A stretch of DNA of 34,649 nucleotides from Clostridiales bacterium (GTDB lineage Bacteria; Bacillota; Clostridia; Christensenellales; QALW01): assembly GCA_018376855.1 (NCBI GenBank), contig JAHAAN010000003.1:1-34649 (forward strand). Reading direction: 5' to 3'. Of this stretch, positions 16,997 through 25,800 are shown one piece after another. The position numbers were made by a program, and so were the translations under genes. Position 1 is the first letter of the stretch. Each line of letters starts with the position of its first letter. Under the pieces are notes generated by a model that saw only the letters and a program-made list of their open reading frames with translations, did no database searches and was not told the DNA's origin.

Positions 16997-17072
16997 GCTG
17001 TTATGGCTCAGTAGGTAGAGCACGTCCTTGGTAAGGACGAGGTCACCGGTTCGAATCCGGTTAACAGCTCCA
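16997..17072 (+). tRNA. tRNA-Thr, anticodon GGT
   Basis: Acceptor GCTGTTA pairs with TAACAGC; the D arm is GCTC...GAGC. The anticodon stem CGTCC/GGACG encloses the loop TTGGTAA with GGT at the centre. The T arm is CCGGTTCGAATCCGG. The 3' CCA is encoded. Confidence 0.95.
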
Positions 17073-17077
17073 AGAGT

Positions 17078-17107
17078 AAAGACCATCCAAAATGGTCTTT
17101 ATTTTTA
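17078..17107 (+). terminator. Terminator of tRNA-Thr
   Basis: AAAGACCAT (17078-17086) pairs with ATGGTCTTT (17092-17100) over a 5-base loop, followed by ATTTTTATG. Confidence 0.85.
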
Positions 17108-17531
17108 TGTTATCGTCTTGAAAAGCTCATTATCTATTCAGCAGAGTGGAAACAGAAGGTAATAGAAATAAATCACAAGCAGAGCGGTTGGTAAGCAGTT
17201 AAGTATAAGCGAGGCTACCCGTTTTATGAAAAGATTGAAAAAGTTAACAAAAAGTGTGCTAAAAAAACTGTACTGATTGAACTTTTTGATTATGTGCTGA
17301 GAAAGCTCCTGACAGCATAATTTTCATTTTAAAATTCTTCTAAACAAGTGGGAATCAACTATAAAAAATTTTTTATTTATAATATTTCTGTTAATCGATT
17401 ATTATTTTCAAGTATCAAGTATTTCTAAAGAGTAAGTCAATTCTTATGATTTAAAAAAGATGATGATTCCGTCATAAAGATTCTAAAAACAAAGTGATAA
17501 AATGGAAAGATGCACTTCTTCAATCGCAATC
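17108..17531. other. AT-rich, gene-free stretch with a coding remnant
   Basis: No intact gene. At 17211-17318 on the plus strand a 35-codon open scrap without a start or binding site reads GYPFYEKIEKVNKKCAKKTV and so on to a TAA stop. It looks like the tail of a lost gene, possibly from a mobile element, but I cannot name it. The rest, up to 17500, is very AT-rich. Confidence 0.45.
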
Positions 17532-17607
17532 GGGCGACTTTCGTGCCCGAACCGCCCACTCTCTCCGCTTCGCTCCGACGCGGCGCTTCGGTCTCCTTCC
17601 GCCGCCC
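17532..17607 (+). repeat. Short GC-rich interspersed repeat, copy 3
   Basis: Opens with GGGCGACTTTC and closes with TTCCGCCGCCC, matching the ends of the copies at 7994-8043 and 8223-8284. It is a GC-rich patch in an AT-rich background, 65 bases before the XRE gene. It also contains TTTCGTGCCCGAAC (17539-17552), which recurs inverted at 18294-18307. Confidence 0.6.
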
Positions 17608-17671
17608 TGCCGGCAGCAGTGGATCCTCTTTGCCTATGTGCTACTAAAACTCTTATAAAGAAGGTATCCTC

Positions 17672-18041
17672 ATGTTTGATTTCGGTGCACGCATTAAGCA
17701 GCTGCGAATAAGCCGTCATATGTCTCAGGAAACGTTAGGCAAAAAACTTGATCGCAGTAGATCCGTAATTTGCGGTTACGAAAATAACGTTCGCATACCT
17801 CCGTTAGATGTGTTAGTAAAGATGGCTGTTATTTTCAATGTCTCTCTTGATTGATTATTTCATCGGAATTAATAAAAATGAGATGATTTCTATTAGTAAG
17901 CTTGATGATGAGCAAAAGCAAATTATAAAATCTCTGTTTAAAGAATTTGAAAGCATTTCAACACATTACTTAAGAATTCCGGAAAATCAACAAAACCTGA
18001 TTCGCAGGATTTTCAACCAATTTTTGCGGAAAAATAAATAA
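17672..18041 (+). pseudogene. XRE-family helix-turn-helix regulator, broken by a 4-bp duplication
   Basis: The first 60 residues are a complete HTH_3 domain: ARIKQLRISRHMSQETLGKK, then LDRSRSVICGYENNVRIPPL and VLVKMAVIFNVSLD. The frame stops at the TGA at 17852-17854. The stop lies in a tandem GATTGATT (17849-17856). Removing one GATT gives SLDYFIGINKNEM, exactly the usual continuation in this family, and an intact 121-codon protein ending at 18041. The C-terminal part (KLDDEQKQIIKSLFKEFESI) looks like an oligomerisation helix. As it stands a truncated DNA-binding domain would be made. A binding site AAGG lies before the ATG. Such small regulators often belong to prophages or integrative elements. 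Confidence 0.8.
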
Positions 18042-18265
18042 ACGCACCTTTATTTCTATGGAACTTCGCCGTTTAAAAATCTTTTTCAAAAAATATTTCC
18101 ATTTCCACTGCACTAAAAAACATTTCAAGAAGCCATGTGGGATTATTAAGAAGGCGTGAAAAAACAATTTTTCAGCCTGTAATTGATAATCCCCCTCGCC
18201 TCTCTTAACAAATGAATAAAAGCTATTTTATAAAAAGATACACAACAGATAGAAGAATACCGGAA

Positions 18266-18301
18266 AGAGCCCAAACCGCCACGGTAATAGACCGTTCGGG
18301 C
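18266..18301 (-). terminator. Possible terminator of the metG-MBL-DUF3006 unit
   Basis: On the minus strand GCCCGAAC (18301-18294) pairs with GTTTGGGC (18276-18269), with a smaller internal stem GGT/ACC. TCTTTCC follows. The T run is weak. It lies about 30 bases past the stop at 18334. Confidence 0.4.
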
Positions 18302-18333
18302 ACGAAAATCACTCTGACATAGTTTTTTCAGCC

Positions 18334-18552
18334 TTACTCTTCCCAGAGAGAATCTGCCAGCGCTTGAATCCTTTCGGCGCGTTTTTCACTGTCCGCACGA
18401 TCCAGTTCAAAGCCCTCTTTGCCGATAATCAGCGTATCGCCCTCCCGCGCTCCCTCCGGAAGCAGCGACGAGAACACCTCCAATATGCTCCGATCCTCCC
18501 GTTCGCACACGGCATAGTCCCCTTCAAAACGATCAATAATAAGCTTTTCCAT
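18334..18552 (-). CDS. DUF3006 family protein
   Basis: 72 residues. The opening KLIIDRFEGDYAVCERED, the middle SLLPEGAREGDTLII and the closing ADSEKRAERIQALADSLWE are the three conserved blocks of DUF3006. The function is unknown. The family is commonly encoded next to secreted ComEC-like metallo-beta-lactamase proteins, as here, where the neighbour ends 13 bases upstream of the chosen start. ATG at 18552 is preferred because AAAGGGGA lies seven bases before it; an ATG two codons earlier is too close to that site. Confidence 0.85.
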   Translation of the reverse strand: MEKLIIDRFEGDYAVCEREDRSILEVFSSLLPEGAREGDTLIIGKEGFELDRADSEKRAERIQALADSLWEE

Positions 18553-18565
18553 AAACATTCCCCTT

Positions 18566-19654
18566 TCAAGGCTTGCATAAACCGCACGGTTTCATGCCGG
18601 CATCAACCGCCTGTTGACGGTCTGAAAAATATGCACGGTTTGCCTCCGCCGGAAGCGAAGCGCAGGACGGCAAATGAAACACATTGCTCTTTTTATTGCC
18701 GATATATGCCGCCTCCTGCTGCGGCAGCTGTACAGCCGCTGACAGCTTTAAGCTTTTTCCGTCGGACTGCGCAACGATCGTGCCCTGAAGATCCGTGCGC
18801 CAAAGCTCCGTATTCTGAAGCTTTTGCAGCGTTTCCTCATGCGGGTGCCCGTAAGAATTATCCTTGCCGCACATGATTACTGCCACGGACGGACTCACCG
18901 CCTCAAAAAACTCTTCGCCGGTACTGGTGGAGCTGCCGTGATGCCCCAGCTTCAGCAGATCGCTCTTTACTGCCGCGCCGCTTGCAAGAATATCTCTCTC
19001 ACTCTGTATTTCCGCATCTCCTGTAAACAACATAGAGATATCTCCGGCTATTACGCGCAGCACAATGGAATTATCGTTTGTGCTGCTTTCATAAATGCGA
19101 ACAGGCGCCAGAATCTCCACCGTACAATTCCCGAATGCAAACGATGTTCCCGCTTTGGGAACGGTAATTTTCAACCCCTTCGCCGCAATCGCAGTAAGCA
19201 CATCCTCATAGGTCTTTGTGTTGGCCGTAACCTTGGGCATATAAACCTTGCCCACGCTTTCCATCGCATTGATCACCGTATCCAGCCCGCCGATGTGATC
19301 CTCATGCGGATGCGTGCCTACGACAATATCCAGCGTTTTTAGTCCAAGGGCCTGCAAATAAGAAAGTGCGTTTGCACCCGTTTGATTTGTGCCTGCATCA
19401 ATGAGCATCGTCTGCCCCGCGGAGCAAAGCAAAATGCAATCCCCCTGCCCCACATCAATAAAATACGCCGAAACAAGCGGTTCCTCCTGTGCGCCTTGCG
19501 ACGGCAACACCTGCACGGTCTGAGACGGTACTGTCTGCACGGTCTGAGACGGCTTTACAGCAGCGGGCTGCGCGCAGCCCGTAAGCATACAAAACAACAA
19601 AAGCACTGTCAGCCACAGGCCGAACGCTTTCTTCATTCTTTTCTCATTCATCAT
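18566..19654 (-). CDS. ComEC/Rec2-like metallo-beta-lactamase lipoprotein with Cys-rich tail
   Basis: Up to 362 residues. A lipoprotein signal ends at LTGC. A short Ser/Gln/Val/Pro spacer follows, built from a 24-bp tandem repeat. Then comes a metallo-beta-lactamase domain: YFIDVGQGDC, MLIDAGTN, HPHEDHIGG (HxHxDH zinc motif), MLFTGDAE and LGHHGSSTST. This matches the soluble hydrolase module of competence protein ComEC, without its membrane channel. The last ~45 residues (SNVFHLPSCASLPAEANR ... AGMKPCGLCKP) look like an Ada-type zinc-binding module often found on bacterial secreted nucleases. It is probably an extracellular nuclease or phosphodiesterase. The start is uncertain among 19654, 19651 and 19636; the last gives the cleanest signal peptide. 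Confidence 0.85.
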   Translation of the reverse strand: MMNEKRMKKAFGLWLTVLLLFCMLTGCAQPAAVKPSQTVQTVPSQTVQVLPSQGAQEEPLVSAYFIDVGQGDCILLCSAGQTMLIDAGTNQTGANALSYLQALGLKTLDIVVGTHPHEDHIGGLDTVINAMESVGKVYMPKVTANTKTYEDVLTAIAAKGLKITVPKAGTSFAFGNCTVEILAPVRIYESSTNDNSIVLRVIAGDISMLFTGDAEIQSERDILASGAAVKSDLLKLGHHGSSTSTGEEFFEAVSPSVAVIMCGKDNSYGHPHEETLQKLQNTELWRTDLQGTIVAQSDGKSLKLSAAVQLPQQEAAYIGNKKSNVFHLPSCASLPAEANRAYFSDRQQAVDAGMKPCGLCKP

Positions 19655-19660
19655 TTTGCT

Positions 19661-21619
19661 TTAACGAACCTCCGCACCCGCCTCAACGGCTCTCTCCGGC
19701 GAAACAAGGGCAAAATTCCCTTTCTCGTCCTCCGCGCAAAGGATCATGCCCTCGCTGACGGTTCCGCGCAGCTTTGCCGGTTTGAGATTGGCCACCACTA
19801 CCACGCTCTTTCCCACCATTTCCTCCGGCGTATACCATTTAGCGATCCCAGAAACAATGGTGCGCTCGCGCTCGCCCACTAACACGTTCAGCTTCAGAAG
19901 CTTATCCGAACCCTTAAGCTTTTCGCACGCCAGCACCTTGCCCACACGCAACGCTACTGTGCCAAAATCGTCTATGGTAATTTCGGCTTTTTCTTCGCAT
20001 TTCTGCTCCGGCTCCGCAGGCTTCGGCGCTTTGTCGGCCTCCTGCCGTGCTTTAATCTCCTCCAGCTCGGAAAGCTCTTTATTCACATCGATACGCGGAA
20101 ACAGCGCTTCAATTTTAGAAATCTTTGTGCCTGCCTTCAGCCCGCCGAAGGAAAGAGACTCAAAGCATGTCAGCTGCGGGCGCTCCCCGATCCCAAGCGC
20201 CTGCTGGATTTTCTTATAGGAAGACGTCAGTACAGGGCTGATCAGCACGCTGATAATCCGCAGCGATTCCGCAAGGCGATACATCACGCCGCCCAGCCTT
20301 GCGCGCTTGCTTTCCTCCTTAGCCAGCACCCACGGAGCCGTTTGATCAATATACTTGTTGCAGCGGCTCACAAAGCGCCACACCTCCGCAAGCGCAGAAG
20401 AGAATTGCAGTTCCTCCATACATGAAACATAATTTTTCACCGTGTCAGCCGCCATCGCCTCCAGCTCTTCATCTGGTCCTTCCGCCGCGCCGCGCTCAGG
20501 CAACACCGACCCGAAATACTTTTCAATCATAGCGATCGTGCGGTTTACAAGGTTCCCCAAGTCGTTCGCCAAATCGCTGTTGATCCGCCCGAGCAGCGCC
20601 TCGTTGGTAAAGTTGCCGTCCGCGCCGAAGGTCATTTCCCTCATGAGATAGTAGCGAATCGCGTCCACTCCGTACCGTTCACATAGAAACACCGGATCCA
20701 CCACGTTGCCTCTGGATTTGCTCATTTTCTCCCCGCCGAACACGAGCCAGCCGTGCCCGAAAATCTGCTTGGGAAGCGGCAGGTCAAGCGCCATAAGAAT
20801 CGCCGGCCAAATAATGGTGTGAAAGCGCACGATCTCCTTGCCGACCAGATGCAGATCTGCCGGCCAATAACGCTGAAAGAGCGAATCATCCTCACTGTTA
20901 TAGCCAAGCGCCGAGATATAGTTAGAAAGCGCGTCGATCCACACATACACGGTATGCTTGTCATCAAACGTAACGGGAATACCCCATTTTACCGACGTTC
21001 TGGAAACGCACAGATCCTCAAGACCGGGCCTTAAAAAATTGTTGAGCATCTCATTGCGCCGCGAAACGGGCTGAATGAAATCAGGGTGCTGCTCGATATA
21101 GTCGATCAGGCGATCCTGATATTTGCTCAGGCGGAAGAAATAGCTCTCCTCCTTCATGTGCTGAACAGGGCGGCCGCAGTCCGGACAGCAGCCGTCTACA
21201 AGCTGCGTTTCCGTCCAGAAGGATTCGCAGGGCGTGCAGTAGAGCCCCTCATATTCCGCTTTATAAATATCGCCCTGATCGTAAAGCTGCTTAAAAATCT
21301 TCTGCACACACTCAACATGCTCTTGATCCGTTGTGCGGATATATTTGTCGTAGCGCACATCCATCAGCTGCCAAAGGCTTTTGATGCCCGCCACAATGCC
21401 GTCCACATACTCCTTGGGCGTTTTTCCCGCCTCACGCGCCTTCTTCTCGATCTTTTGCCCGTGCTCGTCCGTGCCTGTGAGAAAATATACGTCATAGCCG
21501 CGCAGCTTTTTATAACGCGCCATCGTATCCGCCGCCACAGAGCAATAGCTGTGGCCGATGTGCAAATTGTCGCTGGGATAATAGATGGGCGTAGTGATAT
21601 AATATTTTTCCTTGTTCAT
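19661..21619 (-). CDS. metG: Methionyl-tRNA synthetase
   Basis: 652 residues. Attaches methionine to tRNA-Met. Class I motifs: HIGH in DNLHIGHSYCS (residue 20-23) and KMSKSRGN (near 298). Zinc knuckle CTPCES...CCPDCG, anticodon-binding helices, and a C-terminal OB-fold tRNA-binding domain (about 545-652, FGTVALRVGKVLACEKLKGS) that dimerises the enzyme. Starts after AAAGGAAG. Expression is controlled by the T-box leader directly upstream. The MBL lipoprotein begins six bases after its stop, so the downstream pair is probably co-transcribed with it. Confidence 0.97.
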   Translation of the reverse strand: MNKEKYYITTPIYYPSDNLHIGHSYCSVAADTMARYKKLRGYDVYFLTGTDEHGQKIEKKAREAGKTPKEYVDGIVAGIKSLWQLMDVRYDKYIRTTDQEHVECVQKIFKQLYDQGDIYKAEYEGLYCTPCESFWTETQLVDGCCPDCGRPVQHMKEESYFFRLSKYQDRLIDYIEQHPDFIQPVSRRNEMLNNFLRPGLEDLCVSRTSVKWGIPVTFDDKHTVYVWIDALSNYISALGYNSEDDSLFQRYWPADLHLVGKEIVRFHTIIWPAILMALDLPLPKQIFGHGWLVFGGEKMSKSRGNVVDPVFLCERYGVDAIRYYLMREMTFGADGNFTNEALLGRINSDLANDLGNLVNRTIAMIEKYFGSVLPERGAAEGPDEELEAMAADTVKNYVSCMEELQFSSALAEVWRFVSRCNKYIDQTAPWVLAKEESKRARLGGVMYRLAESLRIISVLISPVLTSSYKKIQQALGIGERPQLTCFESLSFGGLKAGTKISKIEALFPRIDVNKELSELEEIKARQEADKAPKPAEPEQKCEEKAEITIDDFGTVALRVGKVLACEKLKGSDKLLKLNVLVGERERTIVSGIAKWYTPEEMVGKSVVVVANLKPAKLRGTVSEGMILCAEDEKGNFALVSPERAVEAGAEVR

Positions 21620-21644
21620 TTCTAATTCTTCCTTTCCGAATAAT

Positions 21645-21880
21645 AAAAAAAGGCGCCGCCGTCGCTAGGGGCGAAGCGCCGCGGTACCACCCTAATTCCC
21701 GCTCGAAGCCGAGCGGACTCATTTGCCCGTAACGCTGAGCTGCGGCGAGCGCTCACGATTCACGCCCGCAGCCTTGCAGACCATGTTCGCCGCCCGCCTC
21801 CTGCCGCCTTTCACCTTGCGCGGCTCTCTGAAAAGGAAGCACATGCAGCTACTCTTCTGCGCATTGCTTTTTCTTTTATT
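21645..21880 (-). promoter_or_regulatory. T-box leader (tRNA-Met sensing) upstream of metG
   Basis: On the minus strand the T-box consensus AGGGTGGTACCGCG lies at 21693-21680. It overlaps a terminator stem (GGCGC...GCGCC, 21680-21652) followed by seven T. Upstream is Stem I with AGAGAG and GGTGAAAGGC elements, and a GAACATGG segment whose ATG at 21784-21782 fits a methionine specifier codon. Uncharged tRNA-Met pairing with the codon and with the T-box bulge would favour the antiterminator and switch metG on. The specifier assignment is by position and neighbouring bases, not by folding. Confidence 0.92.
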
Positions 21881-21885
21881 GTTCC

Positions 21886-21914
21886 ATTGTATGAAATTTT
21901 CAAACATTTGTCAA
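21886..21914 (-). promoter_or_regulatory. Sigma-A promoter of the metG T-box leader
   Basis: Minus strand: TTGACA (21914-21909), 17-base spacer, TACAAT (21891-21886). Transcription should begin near 21880. Confidence 0.85.
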
Positions 21915-21935
21915 GAAGGAAGCGAAAACTTTCGC

Positions 21936-22445
21936 TCACACGGAACCGTCTGTCTCCGCTTGCCTTGCGCGTACCAGCTCAATGGCCTCCTTGCCCGTCA
22001 TATGCTCAATTGCTAATTCAACCATATAAAAGCGTTCCCAGGCCTGCCCGATTTCCCGCGCATGATCCTGCTTCAAAAGAGGCGCATATTTATCGGCCAG
22101 CAGCTCGATCGCTCTGCGCTTTTCGGCGGCGTCCTGAATAATATGCGCACGCCCGAACACGATCACGCTCCTGTAATGCGTGGTATATTCCTCCGGCACT
22201 ACCTGATCCGCGTCGATCACGCAAAAAGACACCTTATCATTTTTCACAATGGCATCTGTCTTGTGCCCGTCCAAAGCGCAGTGGAAATATATGCTTCCGT
22301 CACGGTACGCATAGCTCAGCGGCACCGCATACGGATAGCCGTCATCTCCCGTCACGGCAAGCACACCCGAAGTTCCCCTACAGAGAATTTCCCGGGTTTC
22401 TTTCCCGTCCAACAGCTGCTTTTCCCGCCGCATTTTTCTGAACAT
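21936..22445 (-). CDS. Pyridoxamine 5'-phosphate oxidase-like flavin-binding protein
   Basis: 169 residues, a single split-barrel domain of the PNPOx-like superfamily. Recognisable strands and loops are GVLAVTGDDGYPYAVPLSYA, SIYFHCALDGHKTDAI, KVSFCVIDAD and YRSVIVFGRAHII. The HCALDGHK segment matches the nitroimidazole-resistance (NimA)/FMN-binding subgroup. It would bind FMN or F420-like flavin and reduce an unknown small molecule. It starts at 22445 after GGGGGAG. The stop lies just upstream of the metG promoter; a small AGCGAAA/TTTCGCT hairpin at the stop codon may act as a weak terminator. Confidence 0.85.
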   Translation of the reverse strand: MFRKMRREKQLLDGKETREILCRGTSGVLAVTGDDGYPYAVPLSYAYRDGSIYFHCALDGHKTDAIVKNDKVSFCVIDADQVVPEEYTTHYRSVIVFGRAHIIQDAAEKRRAIELLADKYAPLLKQDHAREIGQAWERFYMVELAIEHMTGKEAIELVRARQAETDGSV

Positions 22446-22598
22446 TTGAACTCCCCCTATAATATATCATCGCTTTAAAACAAGATGTTTAACTGCCGCA
22501 GCAACGTCATGCCGGTTGCAAAAACATGCTTACACCAAAATGTTTTCACAGCCGTTGAAAGAATTCCGCATTCATATAATTCCAATTCATTTGAAAGC

Positions 22599-22820
22599 CT
22601 ACCTGCCATCATCCTCAGCGTCATTATCTTTCAGCTTTTTATAACGCATAAAATTAGTAACAGCTGCAAGCAAAGATGCCAACGCAGTAACTGCATGAAG
22701 AATCATCTGCCATTGAAAAACCGCTCCGCAACAGCAATCAACGCATAGAACGGTTATCCAGCAGCCCGCATTAAAAAACCATATAACCGAAGCAAGAAGC
22801 CACCAATTTTCTTTTTTCAC
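22599..22820 (-). CDS. Small two-span membrane protein, unknown function
   Basis: 73 residues from a GTG at 22820, chosen because GGAGG lies about ten bases before it. A TTG further upstream (22859) has no such site. Two hydrophobic stretches are predicted: WWLLASVIWFFNAGCWITVL and QMILHAVTALASLLAAVTNF. A CVDCCC cluster sits between them and the tail is charged (RYKKLKDNDAEDD). I do not recognise the family. It lies between the CotH lipoprotein gene and the flavin protein, same strand, with 57- and 153-base gaps. Confidence 0.6.
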   Translation of the reverse strand: MKKENWWLLASVIWFFNAGCWITVLCVDCCCGAVFQWQMILHAVTALASLLAAVTNFMRYKKLKDNDAEDDGR

Positions 22821-22877
22821 AACACCCCAACCTCCAAACGCCGCCTTACCGTTTTTCAATATGCCGAGAGCCCTGCT

Positions 22878-25800
22878 TTATCCGTTAGGAAACAGCTCCG
22901 CCATCCGCGCATCGCTGAGATGAAAGGTCGTGCGCAGGGTTTCTTTAAAATATGCCCGCCGTGCCGCCAGCGTGGCTCTGAGATCCGCCACATTCTTCTC
23001 CCAATCCTGCATAGAAGCAGGCTGATGCCAGCGCTCGACCGTGCGCGGCATTTCTCCGCGAATCTGCTCTACCATAGAATCGAACAGCGCAAGCAGGGTT
23101 TCATCGGAAAAATCATTGTTCATCAGGTATGCGCACCGCTCGATAAACCGTTCGCGCCAGCCATCGTTCGCCATAAGCGCACAGTAAACGGAGGTATTCA
23201 TTTTCGTTTGGTTGCCGTTCGCGTCGGGCTTACCCACCGGAATGCCGTCCGGATTCAGATATGCCGCCAAAATAGAACGCCTTGGATTGTTATACATATG
23301 GCTCCAATCCAAATCGAAGAAAAGCGGCCGCCATTTTAGTGAATTATCGTTCGTATGCGCATATTTCTGGTTATAGGCATCGCTGTTCGTGAAATACACG
23401 GTGGCGATCAGATAATCCATAAAATAGGCCTCGTCGGCAATATCGGTCAATTTTTTAAATGTTTCCGGATCGTTCATATTGCCGCTTTTGGCGATTTCAT
23501 ACAGCTGCTTAATCTGCTCGTTCGTGCCCTTATACGCCGTGGTATTGTTGCGGATCAGCTCCACCTTATCCGGATCGATCCCATACTTAGCAGCCAAATA
23601 ATCCTCATTTTGGTTTTCCTTGAACTCATACAGCCCCCAATACTGCCCGTTGATATACACCACGGCAAATCGGGTTTGCATGGTATCAAGGTTCATGTTC
23701 TTTACCGCCATCATGCAGAAGGCGTCGCGCAGGCGCGTGCTTCCCCAATCCTGCCCCATATTGCGCAGAGAAACAGATTTAAAATCGTGAATGCCGTAAT
23801 CCTCAAAAAACGGATAAGTAATGCTTGATCTGCCGTAAGCGCCGCGCAAATAAAGGTTGATGCTCTTCTGCGCATACTTGCGCGTGCCGTTCCCCGTGAT
23901 GCGGAAACCCGCGGGAAAGCTTACGCCCAGCGTGCCGTCCGCCTCATAATACTGCGCATAGCCGGCACGCTCCCGAATATCCAAACGGCTCTCGCTGGCA
24001 AAAACATAATTCAAGTCCGATTTCGTCATGCTCAGGCTCACCACCGGAAGGGTGTGGCGTTCCCCGAAAAAGTAGGTGGCCACCGTTTCCTCGCTTTGCA
24101 GGGCTGAGGAAGACACCGCAACCGCACGGATCACCGTGGTTTTGCTCACCGCGACAGGCTCGCTGTAGCGCTTTGAATTTTCCGTGGGCGTTGAGCCGTC
24201 GGTCGTATAGTAAATTTCCGCACCCGGCACAGCAGCGCGCATTTCCAAGGTAAAAGCCTCGTTGCAATAGCCGCCCTGCACGCTGAATACCGGCTGCGAA
24301 CAGTACCCTGCATAGCCGCTTTCACTGTTTTTCCTGCCCGGCGTGGGCGTTGTACAAATTAACTTCCCCGTTTCGGTGCGCCCGCAGGAAAGCCCCGGCC
24401 TCAATGCGGAAAACGTAAAGCTGTCCAGCAGCACGCCGTCGGGAGAGGAAAGAAACAGCGTCTCCCCGCTTGCGGAAAGGCTCAGCTCCTCTTTCGCCGT
24501 TCCGTTCATCGCCTCTTTAATAACCGCGTAGCCGCCGGCTTCCACCGAAACATTCCCAAGCCTCCACTTTTTCAAGTTCTTGCTGCTGTCTGAAAGATAG
24601 TAGCCGCTTAACGACAGAACAGAAGAAGAGCTGTTGTACAGCTCCACCCATTCCTTTTCCTCGCTGCGCGCGGTTACAACGGAAACGACCTCGTTGATTC
24701 GCAACGGCGCGCTAACACCCGCAGACCCCACAGCCGCCAGCGTTGCAAAGCCCGCTGTGGTATTGGCGCCGCCCGGCGTTGGCTGCGGGAAATACTTCCA
24801 CTCTCCGGATGCGTCCCGCCCGCAGGAAACATTATCGCCGTACTGCGAAGGCAATGTAATAACCTGCCGCAGACCGCTTGCAAGGCTTGTCAGCGTCAAA
24901 TGCGTATCACTGCTGCCCAAGCGGAAGGAAGCGTGCAGTTCCTCCTGCGTTTGATCCTTTCCGGAAAGAAATACAATCAAATATTCACCGGGCTTAAGCG
25001 TAACGGCAGGCAGCCGCCATTTCCACGCATCCTGCACATCGTCGGAAAGATAATAATCGCTCAGTGTGATCTCACGCTGCGACGCATTGTACAGCTCCGC
25101 CCACGGCTGCCGCTCGCCGTCGCTATCCATTAAGGAATATTTATTTTGCTTTAGATATTCGTTGATGTACACCTCGGGCAAGCCCTCCTGAAGCGCAAAC
25201 GAGGCATTTTCCAGCTGTTCCCCGCCGTTCTTCTCCCCCGGCGTGGGCGTTTTGTAATAAACCGCAGCGCCCGTATCGGAAACGCCCACGGAAACCCCTG
25301 CGAAAATTCCGCTTTCCCACTCTATGCTGTCCACCACACTGCCCAAACCGTCGGAAAGAATCAACATATGCTCATCTGCTCCGATCTTAAAGGGAATACC
25401 CTCCTGCGTGCCGTTCAGCTCCAAAACAATATATTCACCCGGCTGAAGCTCCCGCTGCGGAAGATGTGCTTTGCTTAAATTGCCGGCATCCTCAGTAATG
25501 CAGAAATCCGAAAGCTGCACGCTCTGCTCTCCGGCATTATACAGCTCCACCCAAGCCTCGCGGCTGCCTTCCCCAATGGGCGCAGGGCAGACCTCATTGA
25601 TCCGCAGCCCCTGCGTAAGCTGCTGCTTGAGCGCCTCCAGCGTCGATGCGCTTTTACCGCCGTTCGCCGCTCCCGGCGTAGGCAAAAGATAGTAAACATA
25701 CTCCCTGCCGTTCCAGCCGTAAGAGATATCCGTTTCCAGCTGCGGAACCTCCACCACACTCAGAATCGTGTTTCCGGGATAGGACAGAAATAAATTCACA

